Shown here: positions 16,471-25,740 of the stretch, piece after piece
How the letters are laid out: every line of letters begins with the position of its first letter
How positions within the stretch are numbered: position 1 is the stretch's first letter
Assembly: GCA_002702705.1 (NCBI GenBank)
Contig: PABH01000049.1
Coordinates: 124,001 to 188,000, forward strand
Direction of reading: 5' to 3'
DNA: 64,000 nucleotides
From: Anaerolineaceae bacterium
Lineage (GTDB): Bacteria; Chloroflexota; Anaerolineae; Anaerolineales; Anaerolineaceae
The notes under the pieces: generated by a model
Databases searched by the model: none
Seen by the model: only the letters and a program-made list of their open reading frames with translations
What the model was told of the DNA's origin: nothing
Position numbers and translations under genes: made by a program

Positions 16471-18675
16471 ATGGCCGAAAACAAACAAGTATATGATATT
16501 CTGGGACTGGATTGCCCGGATTGTGCACGAAAAGTAGCCGATGGCGTAAAAAAATTACCAGGAGTACAGTTAAGTGAACTCAATTTTGCTACTGGTAAAT
16601 TGACCGTGATGGGGGAATCCACACAAGAAACAATCACGGAAAGAGTGCGTGCACTGGGTTATGATGTGGCTGAACCTGAAAATGAAACCGTTGGTCCACC
16701 GAAACGGGAGAAAAACTTTTTTCGATTTTTATGGGGGCGAACTGAAACGCAGTTAGCTCTGCTTGGTACTTTATTGGTTTTTCCTGGCCTGGTTTTTAAT
16801 GAAATTTTACAAATGGAATTATTTTGGGTAAATTTGCTTGCAGTGGCAGCCGTGTTGTCTGCGGGATTACCAGTTGCTCGCAGTGCCTGGCGTAACCTCC
16901 GTTTTAATCACAGTATTGATATTAATTTTTTAATGAGCATCGCCGCGGTGGGTGCAATTGTCATCGGTGCTTATGTAGAAGCAGGTATGGTGATGGTGTT
17001 ATTTGCCTTAGGGGAAGCTTTGGAGGGTTTTACATCAGAACGGGCACGAGCTTCCATTGAATCTCTGATGAACGTTGTCCCACAAACAGCAACCCGGTTA
17101 ATTCTGGTCGGAGATGAGGTACAAGAAGTTGATGTACCGGTGGAAGATCTGGACATTGGACACCTAATTTTGGTACGCCCGGGTGAAACGATCCCAATGG
17201 ATGGAATTGTTCGAGATGGGTTTTCTTCCGTAAACCAGGCAGCCATTACAGGTGAATCCCGACTGGTGGAAAAAACGATCGGAGAAACGGTGTTTGCCAG
17301 TACATTTAACGGGGAAGGGGCATTGGAAATTGAAGTAACCCACCGCTCGGAAGAAAACACCATCAGCCGTGTGATTAAGCTCGTACAGGAAGCGCAGGGA
17401 AAACAAGCTCCAGCTCAGCGATTTATTGATCGTTTTGCTCGCTGGTATACCCCATTGGTGGTCGTTCTGGCAGCATTGGTCGCTGTACTGCCACCGCTAA
17501 TCTGGGGTGAACCTTTCTTAAATCCGACCCAAGGTGAATTTGGTTGGTTGTATCGGGGTTTGACCTTACTGGTAATTTCTTGTCCTTGTGCTCTGGTGAT
17601 TTCCACGCCTGTTAGTATTATCTCCGCCATCAGTAATGCTGCCCGCAATGGGGTCTTGTTTAAAGCCGGGTTACACCTTGAAACTTTAAGCAAAACCAAA
17701 GTATTTGCATTTGATAAAACCGGTACGCTGACAGAAGGACGGCCGATGTTGGTGGCAGCCCGCAGTACTGCGCACCCTGATTTCCAACCGATTTCAGGTT
17801 CCTGTACGGATTGTGCAGACTTGGTTGCGTTGGCACATGCTGTGGAGCGGCGCGCAAAACACCCGCTGGCAGAAGCAATCGCGGATGCAGCCTCCAGTCT
17901 ACAGGTGACAGCACGGTACCCGGCAGCTGATGCTGTCTCCGTACTGCCTGGCCTGGGCGTCAGTGGTCAAGTGAATGGGCAATTGGTACAAATTGGTTCC
18001 CATCGATTAATGGATGATTGTGCAGAACACAGCCAGGAAGATTGTTTTCAACTCAATATGGAAGAACAAACAGGCAATACCCAAGTACATGTTGCTGTGG
18101 ATGGAGAACTGAAGGGCAGCCTATTGGCGACGGATGCGGTTCGGCCCAGCAGCAAACAAGCCCTGGCGGATTTACGAAAATTGGGGATTAAAACATTGGT
18201 GATGTTAACCGGTGATTTGCCAGCTGCTGCTGAGCAGATTGCCGCTGAAGTCGGTGTAACGGATTTTCGGTCTTCTCTTTTGCCGCAAGATAAAGTGAAC
18301 GCGGTGATGGAATTAAAAAACCAGTACGGGCATGTGGTTATGATAGGAGATGGTATCAACGATGCGCCTGCTTTGGCGTTGGCAGACGTTGGGATCGCCG
18401 TGGGTGGTGCCGGCAGCAGTGCACAGGCCATCGAAACCGCAGATATCACCCTGATGCAGGCTGATCTTTCAAAATTGCCATTTGCTTACAATCTCAGCCG
18501 AAAAACGATGCGGATTATTTTGTTCAACATCATTTTTGCGATCGGCGTAAAAGCGGCCTTTATGGTGCTGGCAACCTTAGGTTACAGCAGTATGTGGATG
18601 GCTGTTGTGGCTGATATGGGCATCTCTATCCTGGTGACATTTAATGGGATGCGTTTACTGCGATATCCAAAATAG
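16471..18675 (+). CDS. Heavy-metal P1B-type ATPase (Zn/Cd/Pb exporter type)
   Basis: A 734-residue pump. An N-terminal HMA domain has C15-P-D-C18 (LDCPDCA). It also has the TGES actuator loop, a CPC motif in the metal-binding helix (C371-P-C373), the phosphorylation site DKTGTLTEG (D415), KHPLAEAI in the nucleotide domain, and GDGINDAPALALADVGIA in the P-domain. The CPC motif plus the C-terminal ADMGISILVTFNGMRLLR favours ZntA/CadA-type export of Zn(II), Cd(II) or Pb(II) over copper. AAGGAAG precedes the ATG. Expression is probably induced through the MerR-type promoter just upstream. Confidence 0.93.
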   Translation: MAENKQVYDILGLDCPDCARKVADGVKKLPGVQLSELNFATGKLTVMGESTQETITERVRALGYDVAEPENETVGPPKREKNFFRFLWGRTETQLALLGTLLVFPGLVFNEILQMELFWVNLLAVAAVLSAGLPVARSAWRNLRFNHSIDINFLMSIAAVGAIVIGAYVEAGMVMVLFALGEALEGFTSERARASIESLMNVVPQTATRLILVGDEVQEVDVPVEDLDIGHLILVRPGETIPMDGIVRDGFSSVNQAAITGESRLVEKTIGETVFASTFNGEGALEIEVTHRSEENTISRVIKLVQEAQGKQAPAQRFIDRFARWYTPLVVVLAALVAVLPPLIWGEPFLNPTQGEFGWLYRGLTLLVISCPCALVISTPVSIISAISNAARNGVLFKAGLHLETLSKTKVFAFDKTGTLTEGRPMLVAARSTAHPDFQPISGSCTDCADLVALAHAVERRAKHPLAEAIADAASSLQVTARYPAADAVSVLPGLGVSGQVNGQLVQIGSHRLMDDCAEHSQEDCFQLNMEEQTGNTQVHVAVDGELKGSLLATDAVRPSSKQALADLRKLGIKTLVMLTGDLPAAAEQIAAEVGVTDFRSSLLPQDKVNAVMELKNQYGHVVMIGDGINDAPALALADVGIAVGGAGSSAQAIETADITLMQADLSKLPFAYNLSRKTMRIILFNIIFAIGVKAAFMVLATLGYSSMWMAVVADMGISILVTFNGMRLLRYPK

Positions 18676-19026
18676 GTCTCAAAAAGTTGATGGTCTTTAA
18701 AATACGGCTTAAAAATAAAAAAATCAACCAATAGAATGGCGCTAGAAACAATATCATAAATTAACCTCAGTTTTGGTTTTGATCTTTAATGTCATCGCGA
18801 GTAAATGTACGTTAGGGATACCCTAACCTATATAAGGAAAGAAACAAGGGAGAAATTTTCTAGTTTCTTAGTAGAACCCGTTAGGGGGCGAAGCAATCTT
18901 TTACCCCTGTGGTACAGCGTGCCCCTGTGGTATCTGTTGCGCTTGTATTAAAGATACCCAAGGAGCTTAAGATTGCTTCTCTTCGCTCGCAATGACAGGC
19001 TAATCAATTAGATCGTTATCCAAAAT
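18676..19026 (+). repeat. Non-coding gap with dispersed intergenic repeat pieces
   Basis: No gene seen. It contains an inverted repeat GTTAGGG-ATA-CCCTAAC (18811-18827), two near-copies of CCCCTGTGGTA (around 18904 and 18922), the segment TGCCCCTGTGGTATCTG plus TTGCGC (18920-18942) that recurs inverted at 43036-43060, and TTCGCTCGCAATGACA near 18985, a sequence type common in dispersed intergenic repeats. Confidence 0.6.
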
Positions 19027-19464
19027 TCAGGTTAAATTAGAAAAAGATATATTATTATTCTCACGAAGAGGATTTAATTGAATTATCTCCAATTCAGCCA
19101 GAATAGCCGATAGCATATCGGGCGAAGCGATTTTATTCAAAAATCGGTCAGCGCCTGCACTTAATGCATCTTGTTGTACTTCCTGATTACAGCTCATAAC
19201 AATGATTTTTAATATCGGGCAGTAACGGCGTATGGCCGCAATAATATTCTTCCAGCTGACATGTGGTAAGGGGTTCGATACTTCATTTTGCGGATTTAAT
19301 TCCCAATCAATCAAAATGGTATCGACACATTCGTTTTCAACCTGTGTTAAAAGCTCGGTTAACGTATCCGCTTCATTAATAATCCAATCAGGATGAAAAA
19401 AATTGATATAAAAGCGCAGGGCTTCCCGCACTGGTTGTCGTTGGTCAACAATTAATATTTTCAT
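19027..19464 (-). CDS. Single-domain response regulator (receiver)
   Basis: From ATG 19464 (GAGG upstream) the protein is 145 residues and consists only of a CheY-like receiver: VDQRQP (D7), TILIDWELNP (phospho-acceptor D53), VMSCN (S91) and FLNKI (K111). The loop after D53 is about 15 residues longer than usual. There is no output domain and no kinase nearby, so it is an orphan that may act by protein-protein contact or as a phosphate sink. Confidence 0.8.
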   Translation of the reverse strand: MKILIVDQRQPVREALRFYINFFHPDWIINEADTLTELLTQVENECVDTILIDWELNPQNEVSNPLPHVSWKNIIAAIRRYCPILKIIVMSCNQEVQQDALSAGADRFLNKIASPDMLSAILAELEIIQLNPLRENNNISFSNLT

Positions 19465-19603
19465 ACGTACCTCATTCTTAACAACAAGTTTAAGGTAGGC
19501 TCTCAATTCTAATACCGGTGAAGTTGCTTAACTTTATTTGTCTGCTCGGAAACTATTTCCCTGGTCAAACGGTCAGTGAGTTTGCCGCCGAATCGGATAA
19601 AAC

Positions 19604-20344
19604 TTATTCCCTTTTTAGTTTTCCGATAATCAATTCAGTTTCCGCTTCTTGATCAATCAAGCCATGATGAGCGTATGTTGTAAATACAGCGTACGCAGCT
19701 TGTTTGAATTTTGGATAGAATGGGTGATTTGGCAGCGGTGTAAAAGAAGCCGAATTAAGTGCACCCCAAAAGGCTTCCCAATCTTGTTGGTACTTCATTG
19801 TAAAATGCCAGATTTGTTGCGTGCCAGGTTGAAAATACGATTCAAAAGGTGGGGGTGTGGTGGAAGATGGTGCAAAAATGACGCCATTTTCGGATGTTAA
19901 GATGTCATTCAAATCCTTAATGTGGTTTTGTGGCAGACTGTTGTTTTTAAGTAATATCAGCCAACCTTGGGGGCGCAGGACACGCTGCATCTCACGCAGA
20001 CTCGCTTGGGGCTCAAACCAATGAATTGCCTGTGCCACGGTGATCATATCAACGGATTGTGATTTTAATGATATGGCTTCCGCAAACCCGCAAACAAGGT
20101 GAGCTTCTTTCGTTGTATTTCTGGCCTGTTGCAACATAACCCATCCGGGTTCCATGGCGATTATTTTGCCAGCTATTTTTATCAAACGCCGCGTCAAGAT
20201 ACCCGTTCCACCCCCCAAATCAAGGACTGTATGTTTTTGATTAAGTTTGCAAACCTGAACAATTGTTTGCAGAGCTTGTGAGGCATAATCCCAGCGATAA
20301 AGGGCATAAGCCTGTGCTTTAAAATGATAAGGATTAAGCTTCAT
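19604..20344 (-). CDS. Class I SAM-dependent methyltransferase
   Basis: About 246 residues from ATG 20344. It has the SAM-binding motif VLDLGGGTGILT, an acidic residue at the end of strand 2 (IAMEPG), and the post-motif AQAIHWFEPQASLREMQRVLRP typical of small-molecule methyltransferases of the Methyltransf_11 type (UbiE or TAM-like). The substrate cannot be deduced. Monocistronic. Confidence 0.8.
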   Translation of the reverse strand: MKLNPYHFKAQAYALYRWDYASQALQTIVQVCKLNQKHTVLDLGGGTGILTRRLIKIAGKIIAMEPGWVMLQQARNTTKEAHLVCGFAEAISLKSQSVDMITVAQAIHWFEPQASLREMQRVLRPQGWLILLKNNSLPQNHIKDLNDILTSENGVIFAPSSTTPPPFESYFQPGTQQIWHFTMKYQQDWEAFWGALNSASFTPLPNHPFYPKFKQAAYAVFTTYAHHGLIDQEAETELIIGKLKRE

Positions 20345-20506
20345 ATTTGAGAAGTTTACTAGAAAATTTAATTGCTGTAAATTTTTCCTCAAGAAAAAAA
20401 CCATGCGATTAATCGGATTCGAAACATCTTGTTTTAAGTATTTAATTGTGCCATACTGTGAAAAGCAATTGAAATGGGGTCGTTTTTTTGAGTGATAGGT
20501 TTTAGC

Positions 20507-21511
20507 ATGATGAAAATTAAATTAACTCAATTGGTAATGACTTGGTTTTTGATTGGTTTATTTTTAATTCCAATTCACCCGGTTTCTGCCCAAACGTTAA
20601 CAGCGAACGATCTAAATAGCACTGTAAACGCCTTACGTTCTTCGAACGGCTTGGCCGCCTATCAGGTTGATTCTTCTGTAATGGCCTATGCCCAACAACA
20701 CGCGGATTATATGGCTTCCATTCAAAGCGCCACGCATACCCACAGTGATGGGTCCTCCCCCTGGGAGTCTGGTTACCAGGAAAATGTTGCCAGTGGTTCT
20801 GTCGATTTTGTGACCCTGGATTTTTTGTTTAACCAGGTTTGGGCGGATGCTGTCCATTCCAAAACCATCCTCGGTTATGAGAGCGGCAAACTTGGTGCTG
20901 GAGTTGCATTAGGTGCTGATGGAAATCTCTATTTGGTGTTAAATGTGCTTCCGGGGAATACAGTGGCCAGTCAGCCTCAGCCAACCAGTGATTCTTTAAC
21001 GAGTGACACGCCGACCCAAACACAACCCGCTGCAATTGCACCCACAAGTAATGCTCCCTTGGTAACAGCTACAACCGCATTACGTTCCGACACACCCTTT
21101 GAACATATTGTCGTTACAAATGAAGCCCTTTGGAGTATTGCCATGCGGTATGGGGTAACGATTGATGAGATTCGCCGCTGGAATGGTTTGGCAGCCGGGG
21201 ATAATTTTCTGATTGTTGGGCAGAAATTAAAAATATTTTTACCGGTTACTGCGACCCCAGAAATGACTTCTACCAATACCCCTTTGCCAAGTGCCACTTT
21301 TACCTTTGCCCCTCCTACCAATACCCCACAGGTTACCCCAACCAGAACGAATACCCCAACTGCTACGATTACTCCTACCCAGCCCCCTGATGTGATGGAT
21401 CTAATTACCAAGGGAGATAAAACCACCACCATTATTATTGTGATTGTGGCGGGATTATTGGGGGGATTGTTAGTTCAGTTGCGTGGGCGTAGTGGGCGAT
21501 CATCCAACTAA
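20507..21511 (+). CDS. Exported CAP (SCP/PR1)-domain protein with LysM and C-terminal membrane anchor
   Basis: About 334 residues. A signal peptide ending near HPVSAQ is followed by a CAP domain (residues about 30-150: TVNALRSSNGLAAYQVD, MAYAQQHADYMAS, HTHSDGSSPW, ENVASG). A Ser/Thr/Pro linker leads to a LysM domain (residues about 200-245: NEALWSIAMRYGVTIDEIRRWNG) that should bind peptidoglycan or another GlcNAc polymer. A TP-rich stalk and a hydrophobic C-terminal helix (IIIVIVAGLLGGLL) with a basic tail anchor it. CAP domains bind lipids, metals or proteins; the precise role is unknown. Its 3' end overlaps the convergent gene by 12 bases. Confidence 0.85.
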   Translation: MMKIKLTQLVMTWFLIGLFLIPIHPVSAQTLTANDLNSTVNALRSSNGLAAYQVDSSVMAYAQQHADYMASIQSATHTHSDGSSPWESGYQENVASGSVDFVTLDFLFNQVWADAVHSKTILGYESGKLGAGVALGADGNLYLVLNVLPGNTVASQPQPTSDSLTSDTPTQTQPAAIAPTSNAPLVTATTALRSDTPFEHIVVTNEALWSIAMRYGVTIDEIRRWNGLAAGDNFLIVGQKLKIFLPVTATPEMTSTNTPLPSATFTFAPPTNTPQVTPTRTNTPTATITPTQPPDVMDLITKGDKTTTIIIVIVAGLLGGLLVQLRGRSGRSSN

Positions 21512-22069
21512 TTGGTAACAGCAATACTGATTCTCTGAACGATTTGTCGTAATACCAATTTCTGTTATTGTCGCATCAAATGGAAAAGTTATCATTTCAT
21601 CGGTAATCTGAACAACAGAAGGAATGTGCTCAGGCTCAACTTCGACAGCCACCCCACAATGGGGTACCCATTTTTCCGGAAGGTAATAGGGTATCCCTGA
21701 TAGTATGGAATAAGGTGTAATTTCCTGGTAAATTTGCCGATGCAATTTTAACAACGGTTTTGTAACAACTGGGCCTAAAAATATTCCCCTGGTTGTTGGA
21801 AATACGCCAATATATTGAAACGAGATGGGGATTGGTGCGTTCTTTTCACCAATGGATGTCAAAATCTCATCAATTTTTTCTAAATCCAGGTCGTTATAGG
21901 TTGCCAGGGTAAGATGAGGGCGGGATTCGCTGTGATAGAAGTAGTTCGCTACCCCTCTTTCTGCTAAAACTTCCCATAAAGTCCGAATTTTGGTTTCACT
22001 TTCCGCATCAAAATAAACCCCGATACTATATGGGAATAATTTGGATTGGATTTTCGCAATGTCCTGCAT
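21500..22069 (-). CDS. 2H phosphoesterase superfamily protein (2'-5' RNA ligase-like)
   Basis: A protein of about 189 residues with the two signature motifs of this fold: PHLTLATY (HxTxA) and WVPHCGVAVEV (HxxV variant). Family members hydrolyse cyclic phosphodiesters or act on RNA 2'-5' linkages; the usual bacterial role is unclear. ATG 22069 is chosen; a TTG at 22093 would add 8 residues. Tail-to-tail overlap with the CAP gene. Confidence 0.7.
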   Translation of the reverse strand: MQDIAKIQSKLFPYSIGVYFDAESETKIRTLWEVLAERGVANYFYHSESRPHLTLATYNDLDLEKIDEILTSIGEKNAPIPISFQYIGVFPTTRGIFLGPVVTKPLLKLHRQIYQEITPYSILSGIPYYLPEKWVPHCGVAVEVEPEHIPSVVQITDEMITFPFDATITEIGITTNRSENQYCCYQLVG

Positions 22070-22268
22070 GGTTTTATTATAGTGGAAAACCAAGGTTTTC
22101 CAAGAATTATTTTACCGTCTCTATTAAAATTGAAGATTTGAAGCAAAAAGTCTTTTTGAATACCGTTGGTATTTGATAAAAATTTCGGATGGGATAAAGA
22201 AAACATCTGATAGAATTATTTAACAAACTAATTAATGGTAAAAAAATCAAATAAACACAGGGAACTTT

Positions 22269-23015
22269 ATGGATATTCAATTAACGGTGTGGGTTTTTAT
22301 TATGGTGGGGTTAGCAGCTTTTTTAACAGGTTTTTCCAAAGCGGGATTCGGGGGTATGATGGGCCCGATGATTACCATTTTGGTTTCTTTGGTGATTCCG
22401 ATTGACAAGGCATTGGGCATTTTACTCCCGATCTTAATGGTAGGGGACTGGTTTGCGCTGGCTACCTATTGGCGTAAATGGGATAACCGAAGTTTATTGA
22501 TTTTGCTGCCTGGTGCAATTGTGACCGTCATTATTGGTAGTTATTTCTTGAGCAACCTTTCCAGTTTTTGGATCAAACGCATCATGGCTGGGGTCATCTT
22601 GATTTTTGTGATATTAAAATTTTGGCAAAGCTGGCGTAAACAAGTGTCCGATAAACCCGCCAAACCGATTTGGGGAGTTTTGGGTGGTTCGATTGCCGGG
22701 TTTACCTCCGCTATCGCTCATTCCGGTTCACCACCAATCACCATGTTTTTAATCACGCGCGGTCTTTCTCCGGAAACGTTAGCCGCCACAATGGCTGTAT
22801 CTTTTGCAACCTTAAATATGATCAAACTGCCCAGTTATATTCTTTCCGGTGTGTTAAACTTTGCCAATGTGGTACCTTTTTTGTGGTTGTTTTTGCTGGT
22901 TCCGGTCGGTGTTTTCATTGGACGTAAGGTCACTCGTTACGTAAAAAAAGAAAAATTTGAAAAAATTCTATTGGTGTTGTTGGCGATGACGGCGGTGTTA
23001 TTGTTGTTTGATTAA
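22269..23015 (+). CDS. TauE/SafE-family membrane permease
   Basis: A 248-residue protein with about seven or eight membrane helices. It has the twin family motifs LTGFSKAGFGGMMGPMITI near the N-terminus and a second half with AGFTSAIAHSGSPPITMFLITRGL, typical of sulfite/sulfonate exporter TauE/SafE proteins. They move sulfur-containing organic anions such as sulfite or sulfoacetate; substrate unproven. Monocistronic. Confidence 0.9.
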   Translation: MDIQLTVWVFIMVGLAAFLTGFSKAGFGGMMGPMITILVSLVIPIDKALGILLPILMVGDWFALATYWRKWDNRSLLILLPGAIVTVIIGSYFLSNLSSFWIKRIMAGVILIFVILKFWQSWRKQVSDKPAKPIWGVLGGSIAGFTSAIAHSGSPPITMFLITRGLSPETLAATMAVSFATLNMIKLPSYILSGVLNFANVVPFLWLFLLVPVGVFIGRKVTRYVKKEKFEKILLVLLAMTAVLLLFD

Positions 23016-23112
23016 AAGGTGAGACATTTTCTCATACCTTCGTCATGGTATGTCCCTTATGAAAAATTTTTATGTAGTGGCTTCCAACTGAATGCCACTA
23101 CTTTTCATATAA

Positions 23113-23640
23113 TTAGTCTCTATTCCACAAAACAGGATTACGAATAATATATTCCGTTATCCGATGATAGGATTTTTGATTTCGAATGATGTGTTCCTAA
23201 TAATTTCGCTGCCAGACAGGCAACCCTGGTGTGATACGAATTTGATTGATCCGTTTGGTAACAATCGATTTAAACCCCGCCACCAATGCCCCAATGGATT
23301 GTGGCGCCGGTCCCCATTGTTTCGCGGTAATATTTGCCGTTGTATGGGCATCCGGCCGGATGACCCTACTACGTTGAATGATGACGATTCCATGAAAATG
23401 GTTGGGCATAACCACAAATTCCCTCAATTCAATTTCGCCCCGAATTTCGGATGATTTTTCCCATTCATCACGTACAATAACGCCCATTTCGTTCAAATGC
23501 ATTTTTCCATCACGAATCTCACCAAATAAACATTGGCGTTGATCGGTACAAATGGTGATAAAATATGCACCTGCTTGTGCATAATCATATCCCGGTAAAC
23601 GAATCGAACGGCGATGATGGATGTTCGGGTTGTAGGTCAT
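23113..23640 (-). pseudogene. REP-associated tyrosine transposase (RAYT, Y1/IS200-like) with one nonsense codon
   Basis: From ATG 23640 (GGAGG upstream) the frame encodes a RAYT: HHRRSIRLPGYDYAQAGAYFIT, CLFGEIRDG and the metal-binding VVMPNHFHGI, ending VWQRNY. There a TAG (23197-23199) replaces the second Tyr codon of the conserved NYYEHIIR motif. In the same frame it continues EHIIRNQKSYHRI, then TEYIIRNPVLWNRD to a TAA at 23113-23115. The rest of the frame is intact, so this is a recent single-base knock-out, presumably of the DNA-joining Tyr helix region. RAYTs process REP palindromes rather than move themselves. Confidence 0.85.
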
Positions 23641-23791
23641 TTCCAACCTCCCCTAAACAATACGGATAGATTTTATTTAATTATATTTTATAATTTCGTA
23701 ATTATCTGCGAATTTATCAACCGTCATTGATAGTCGACAAAGCGATATCTTATTCGATAAATAGAATGACCAAACCATTAGGAGGCAGTTC

Positions 23792-24346
23792 ATGCAGCGT
23801 ATTGTGATCATTGGAGCAACCGGATCGGGAAAAACAACCTTTGCGAAAAAACTGGCTGAGGCTTTGGCAATACCACATCATCCCATTGATGATATCCGTT
23901 TTTTGGCGAATTGGGAGATCCGTCCAATGGATGAACTGCGGGCTGACATTACGGATTTAGTAAACCAACCGGCCTGGGTGATGGACGGGAATTATAGTAA
24001 ACTGCGAGACCTGACCTGGGGAAATGCGGATACGGTGATTTGGTTAAATTATTCCTTCCCGGTGGCTTTTAGCCGCCTGGTGAGACGCACCCTCCGCAGA
24101 ATCATTACCCGTGAAGAATTATTTGGCGGCTGTGTGGAAACCTTTCAAAGCCAATTTTTGAGTAAGGATTCCCTCTTTTTGTGGTTTTTTCAGACCTTTT
24201 GGAAACACCGCAAACTCTACCCGCAGGTATTTCAACAACCGGAATTTAACCATGTCAATTTTATAACCTTAAAATCGCCAAGGGATACAAAAAAGTTTTT
24301 GTCACAAGTTTCGACTGTATCCAGCCAACCCATAATTGCTGCTTGA
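23792..24346 (+). CDS. P-loop kinase-like protein (adenylate-kinase/FlaR-related)
   Basis: A 184-residue protein with Walker A IGATGSGKTTFAKKLAEAL at the N-terminus and PAWVMDGNYSKLRDLTW, DTVIWLNYSFP and RLVRRTLRRI, the pattern of small nucleotide kinases annotated as 'DNA topology modulation protein FlaR-related'. The real substrate of this family is not established. AGGAGG lies upstream of the ATG. Confidence 0.8.
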   Translation: MQRIVIIGATGSGKTTFAKKLAEALAIPHHPIDDIRFLANWEIRPMDELRADITDLVNQPAWVMDGNYSKLRDLTWGNADTVIWLNYSFPVAFSRLVRRTLRRIITREELFGGCVETFQSQFLSKDSLFLWFFQTFWKHRKLYPQVFQQPEFNHVNFITLKSPRDTKKFLSQVSTVSSQPIIAA

Positions 24347-24356
24347 AGTTTGGTTC

Positions 24357-25115
24357 TTAAGTTGAAGCGGTACTGTCTTTTAATCCAAACTGGGCTTCAA
24401 AAGAGATAGCTTCACTGGTCAGGTTATATCCTTCTACCGTGTAGCTCTGATCCGAATTTCTCCCGATGGAGAGTTTAACTTCTTCTTCCGGTTTAACCTC
24501 ACTGCTGTAATTGATTTGAATCCAATCTAATTGAGAACCGCGAATTTGTTCAAAACTGAAACAGTCAAAAATCCAGTCGATATACTGAGTGTTATTCACA
24601 TGGCCCATCATATCGACCGCGCTGTATTTTGCTTGAAAACGCCCCATCTCCTGCAGGTTGTTTTGATGTGCAATTTTTTCAAGTTCTTCATTCAACGCAT
24701 ATTTTCCATCATTATCGGGCATTTCCCCCGGCAGCAAATCAGGACGTACAAACCGGCGTTTGTTGGTATCAATTAACAACCAGGCGGTTGAAGCTTTGGC
24801 AAACAGGTTTTCTTCTGCATCGGTGATTAAAAAATCGCGCATGAAAAAGATTTTTTGTTGAATCCCTTTGGGCCAGGTGAGCAAGTGAACTTTTTCTCCC
24901 GGCTGGGGAAAATGGTAAAACTTAATTTTTGTGCGGGATAAAATCCAGGCCAGGTTGTTTTTTTGTAGGGTGAAATAATCATAACCAAGGTGGGTTGCGT
25001 GGTGAACAGCGGCTTCTTCCATTGCCCGGAAAAAGGCGGCTGGTTTCCACCTTAATTGAAAATCGGTTTCGTAGGTTCTTGCTTCAACTTTTTCCAACCA
25101 GATATTGTTTTTCAT
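24357..25115 (-). CDS. Acyl-ACP thioesterase (Fat-type)
   Basis: A 252-residue double hot-dog enzyme. The first domain contains RAMEEAAVHHATHLGYDYFTLQ and WILSRTKIKFYHFPQPGE. The second has the catalytic-region motif AVDMMGHVNNTQYIDW with Asn and His. It releases free fatty acids from acyl-ACP in the cytoplasm and sets chain length. Convergent with the upstream kinase, monocistronic. Confidence 0.9.
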   Translation of the reverse strand: MKNNIWLEKVEARTYETDFQLRWKPAAFFRAMEEAAVHHATHLGYDYFTLQKNNLAWILSRTKIKFYHFPQPGEKVHLLTWPKGIQQKIFFMRDFLITDAEENLFAKASTAWLLIDTNKRRFVRPDLLPGEMPDNDGKYALNEELEKIAHQNNLQEMGRFQAKYSAVDMMGHVNNTQYIDWIFDCFSFEQIRGSQLDWIQINYSSEVKPEEEVKLSIGRNSDQSYTVEGYNLTSEAISFEAQFGLKDSTAST

Positions 25116-25354
25116 AAAATTACCAGTCGTGAACTTTCATTTGTTAATTGATAAAGTATGGTTTGATGTGAATTGACCATGCACCATTAAAAATATTGTT
25201 TCAGATAAGTTATGATTGTAACCCCTTAATCCACTGTCAGGATTGTTTTTTTCGCACTTTTTATTCTTAACCGTACTATTGGTGAAATGAGAATGTGATA
25301 CAGTAAAAAATAATGACATTTTTCCATTGTATGTATATATTATTCTTTGTATAA

Positions 25355-25370
25355 TTCAATTTGTATTGAA
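25355..25370 (+). promoter_or_regulatory. Dyad upstream of arsR (acr3 operon)
   Basis: TTCAA-TTTGTA-TTGAA forms a perfect 5-base dyad 18 bases before the arsR start, a likely ArsR operator. It differs in spacing from the dyads at 26816, 26896 and 27599. Confidence 0.5.
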
Positions 25371-25387
25371 CTAATAAGGGAATTAAA

Positions 25388-25735
25388 ATGGAATCGTATG
25401 AGTTTGTAAAAGATTTGTTTCAAGTCTTGGGCAACCCTACCCGCCTAAAAATTTTTGATATCCTGATGACTGGGGTACATTGCAACTGTGAAATTGCTGA
25501 TATGACCGGATTGGCGATCAATTTAATTTCACATCATTTAAAAGTCCTCCAAGAGGCGGACTTAATCCAATCCGTACGCAGTGAAAAGGACGCACGCTGG
25601 ATATATTATTCTGTTAATGAAGAAACATTAAGATCGATCCAAACGGAAACGGAAAAGTTTTTTGATAATAATCGGATCATTAACAGGGAACCTGTTTGCC
25701 CACCCTGTAATAAAAAAACAAACCAAAAGGAGTAA
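25388..25735 (+). CDS. arsR: ArsR-family regulator (acr3-linked)
   Basis: A 115-residue winged helix (FQVLGNPTRLKIFDILM, ISHHLKVLQEADLI, wing SEKDARWIYYSVN). The HCNCE sequence at the DNA-binding region is a CxC variant of the classical ELCVC arsenite site. A C-terminal CPPC may add ligands. The gene is 5 bases from acr3 and is its likely repressor. Confidence 0.85.
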   Translation: MESYEFVKDLFQVLGNPTRLKIFDILMTGVHCNCEIADMTGLAINLISHHLKVLQEADLIQSVRSEKDARWIYYSVNEETLRSIQTETEKFFDNNRIINREPVCPPCNKKTNQKE

Positions 25736-25740
25736 GACAA

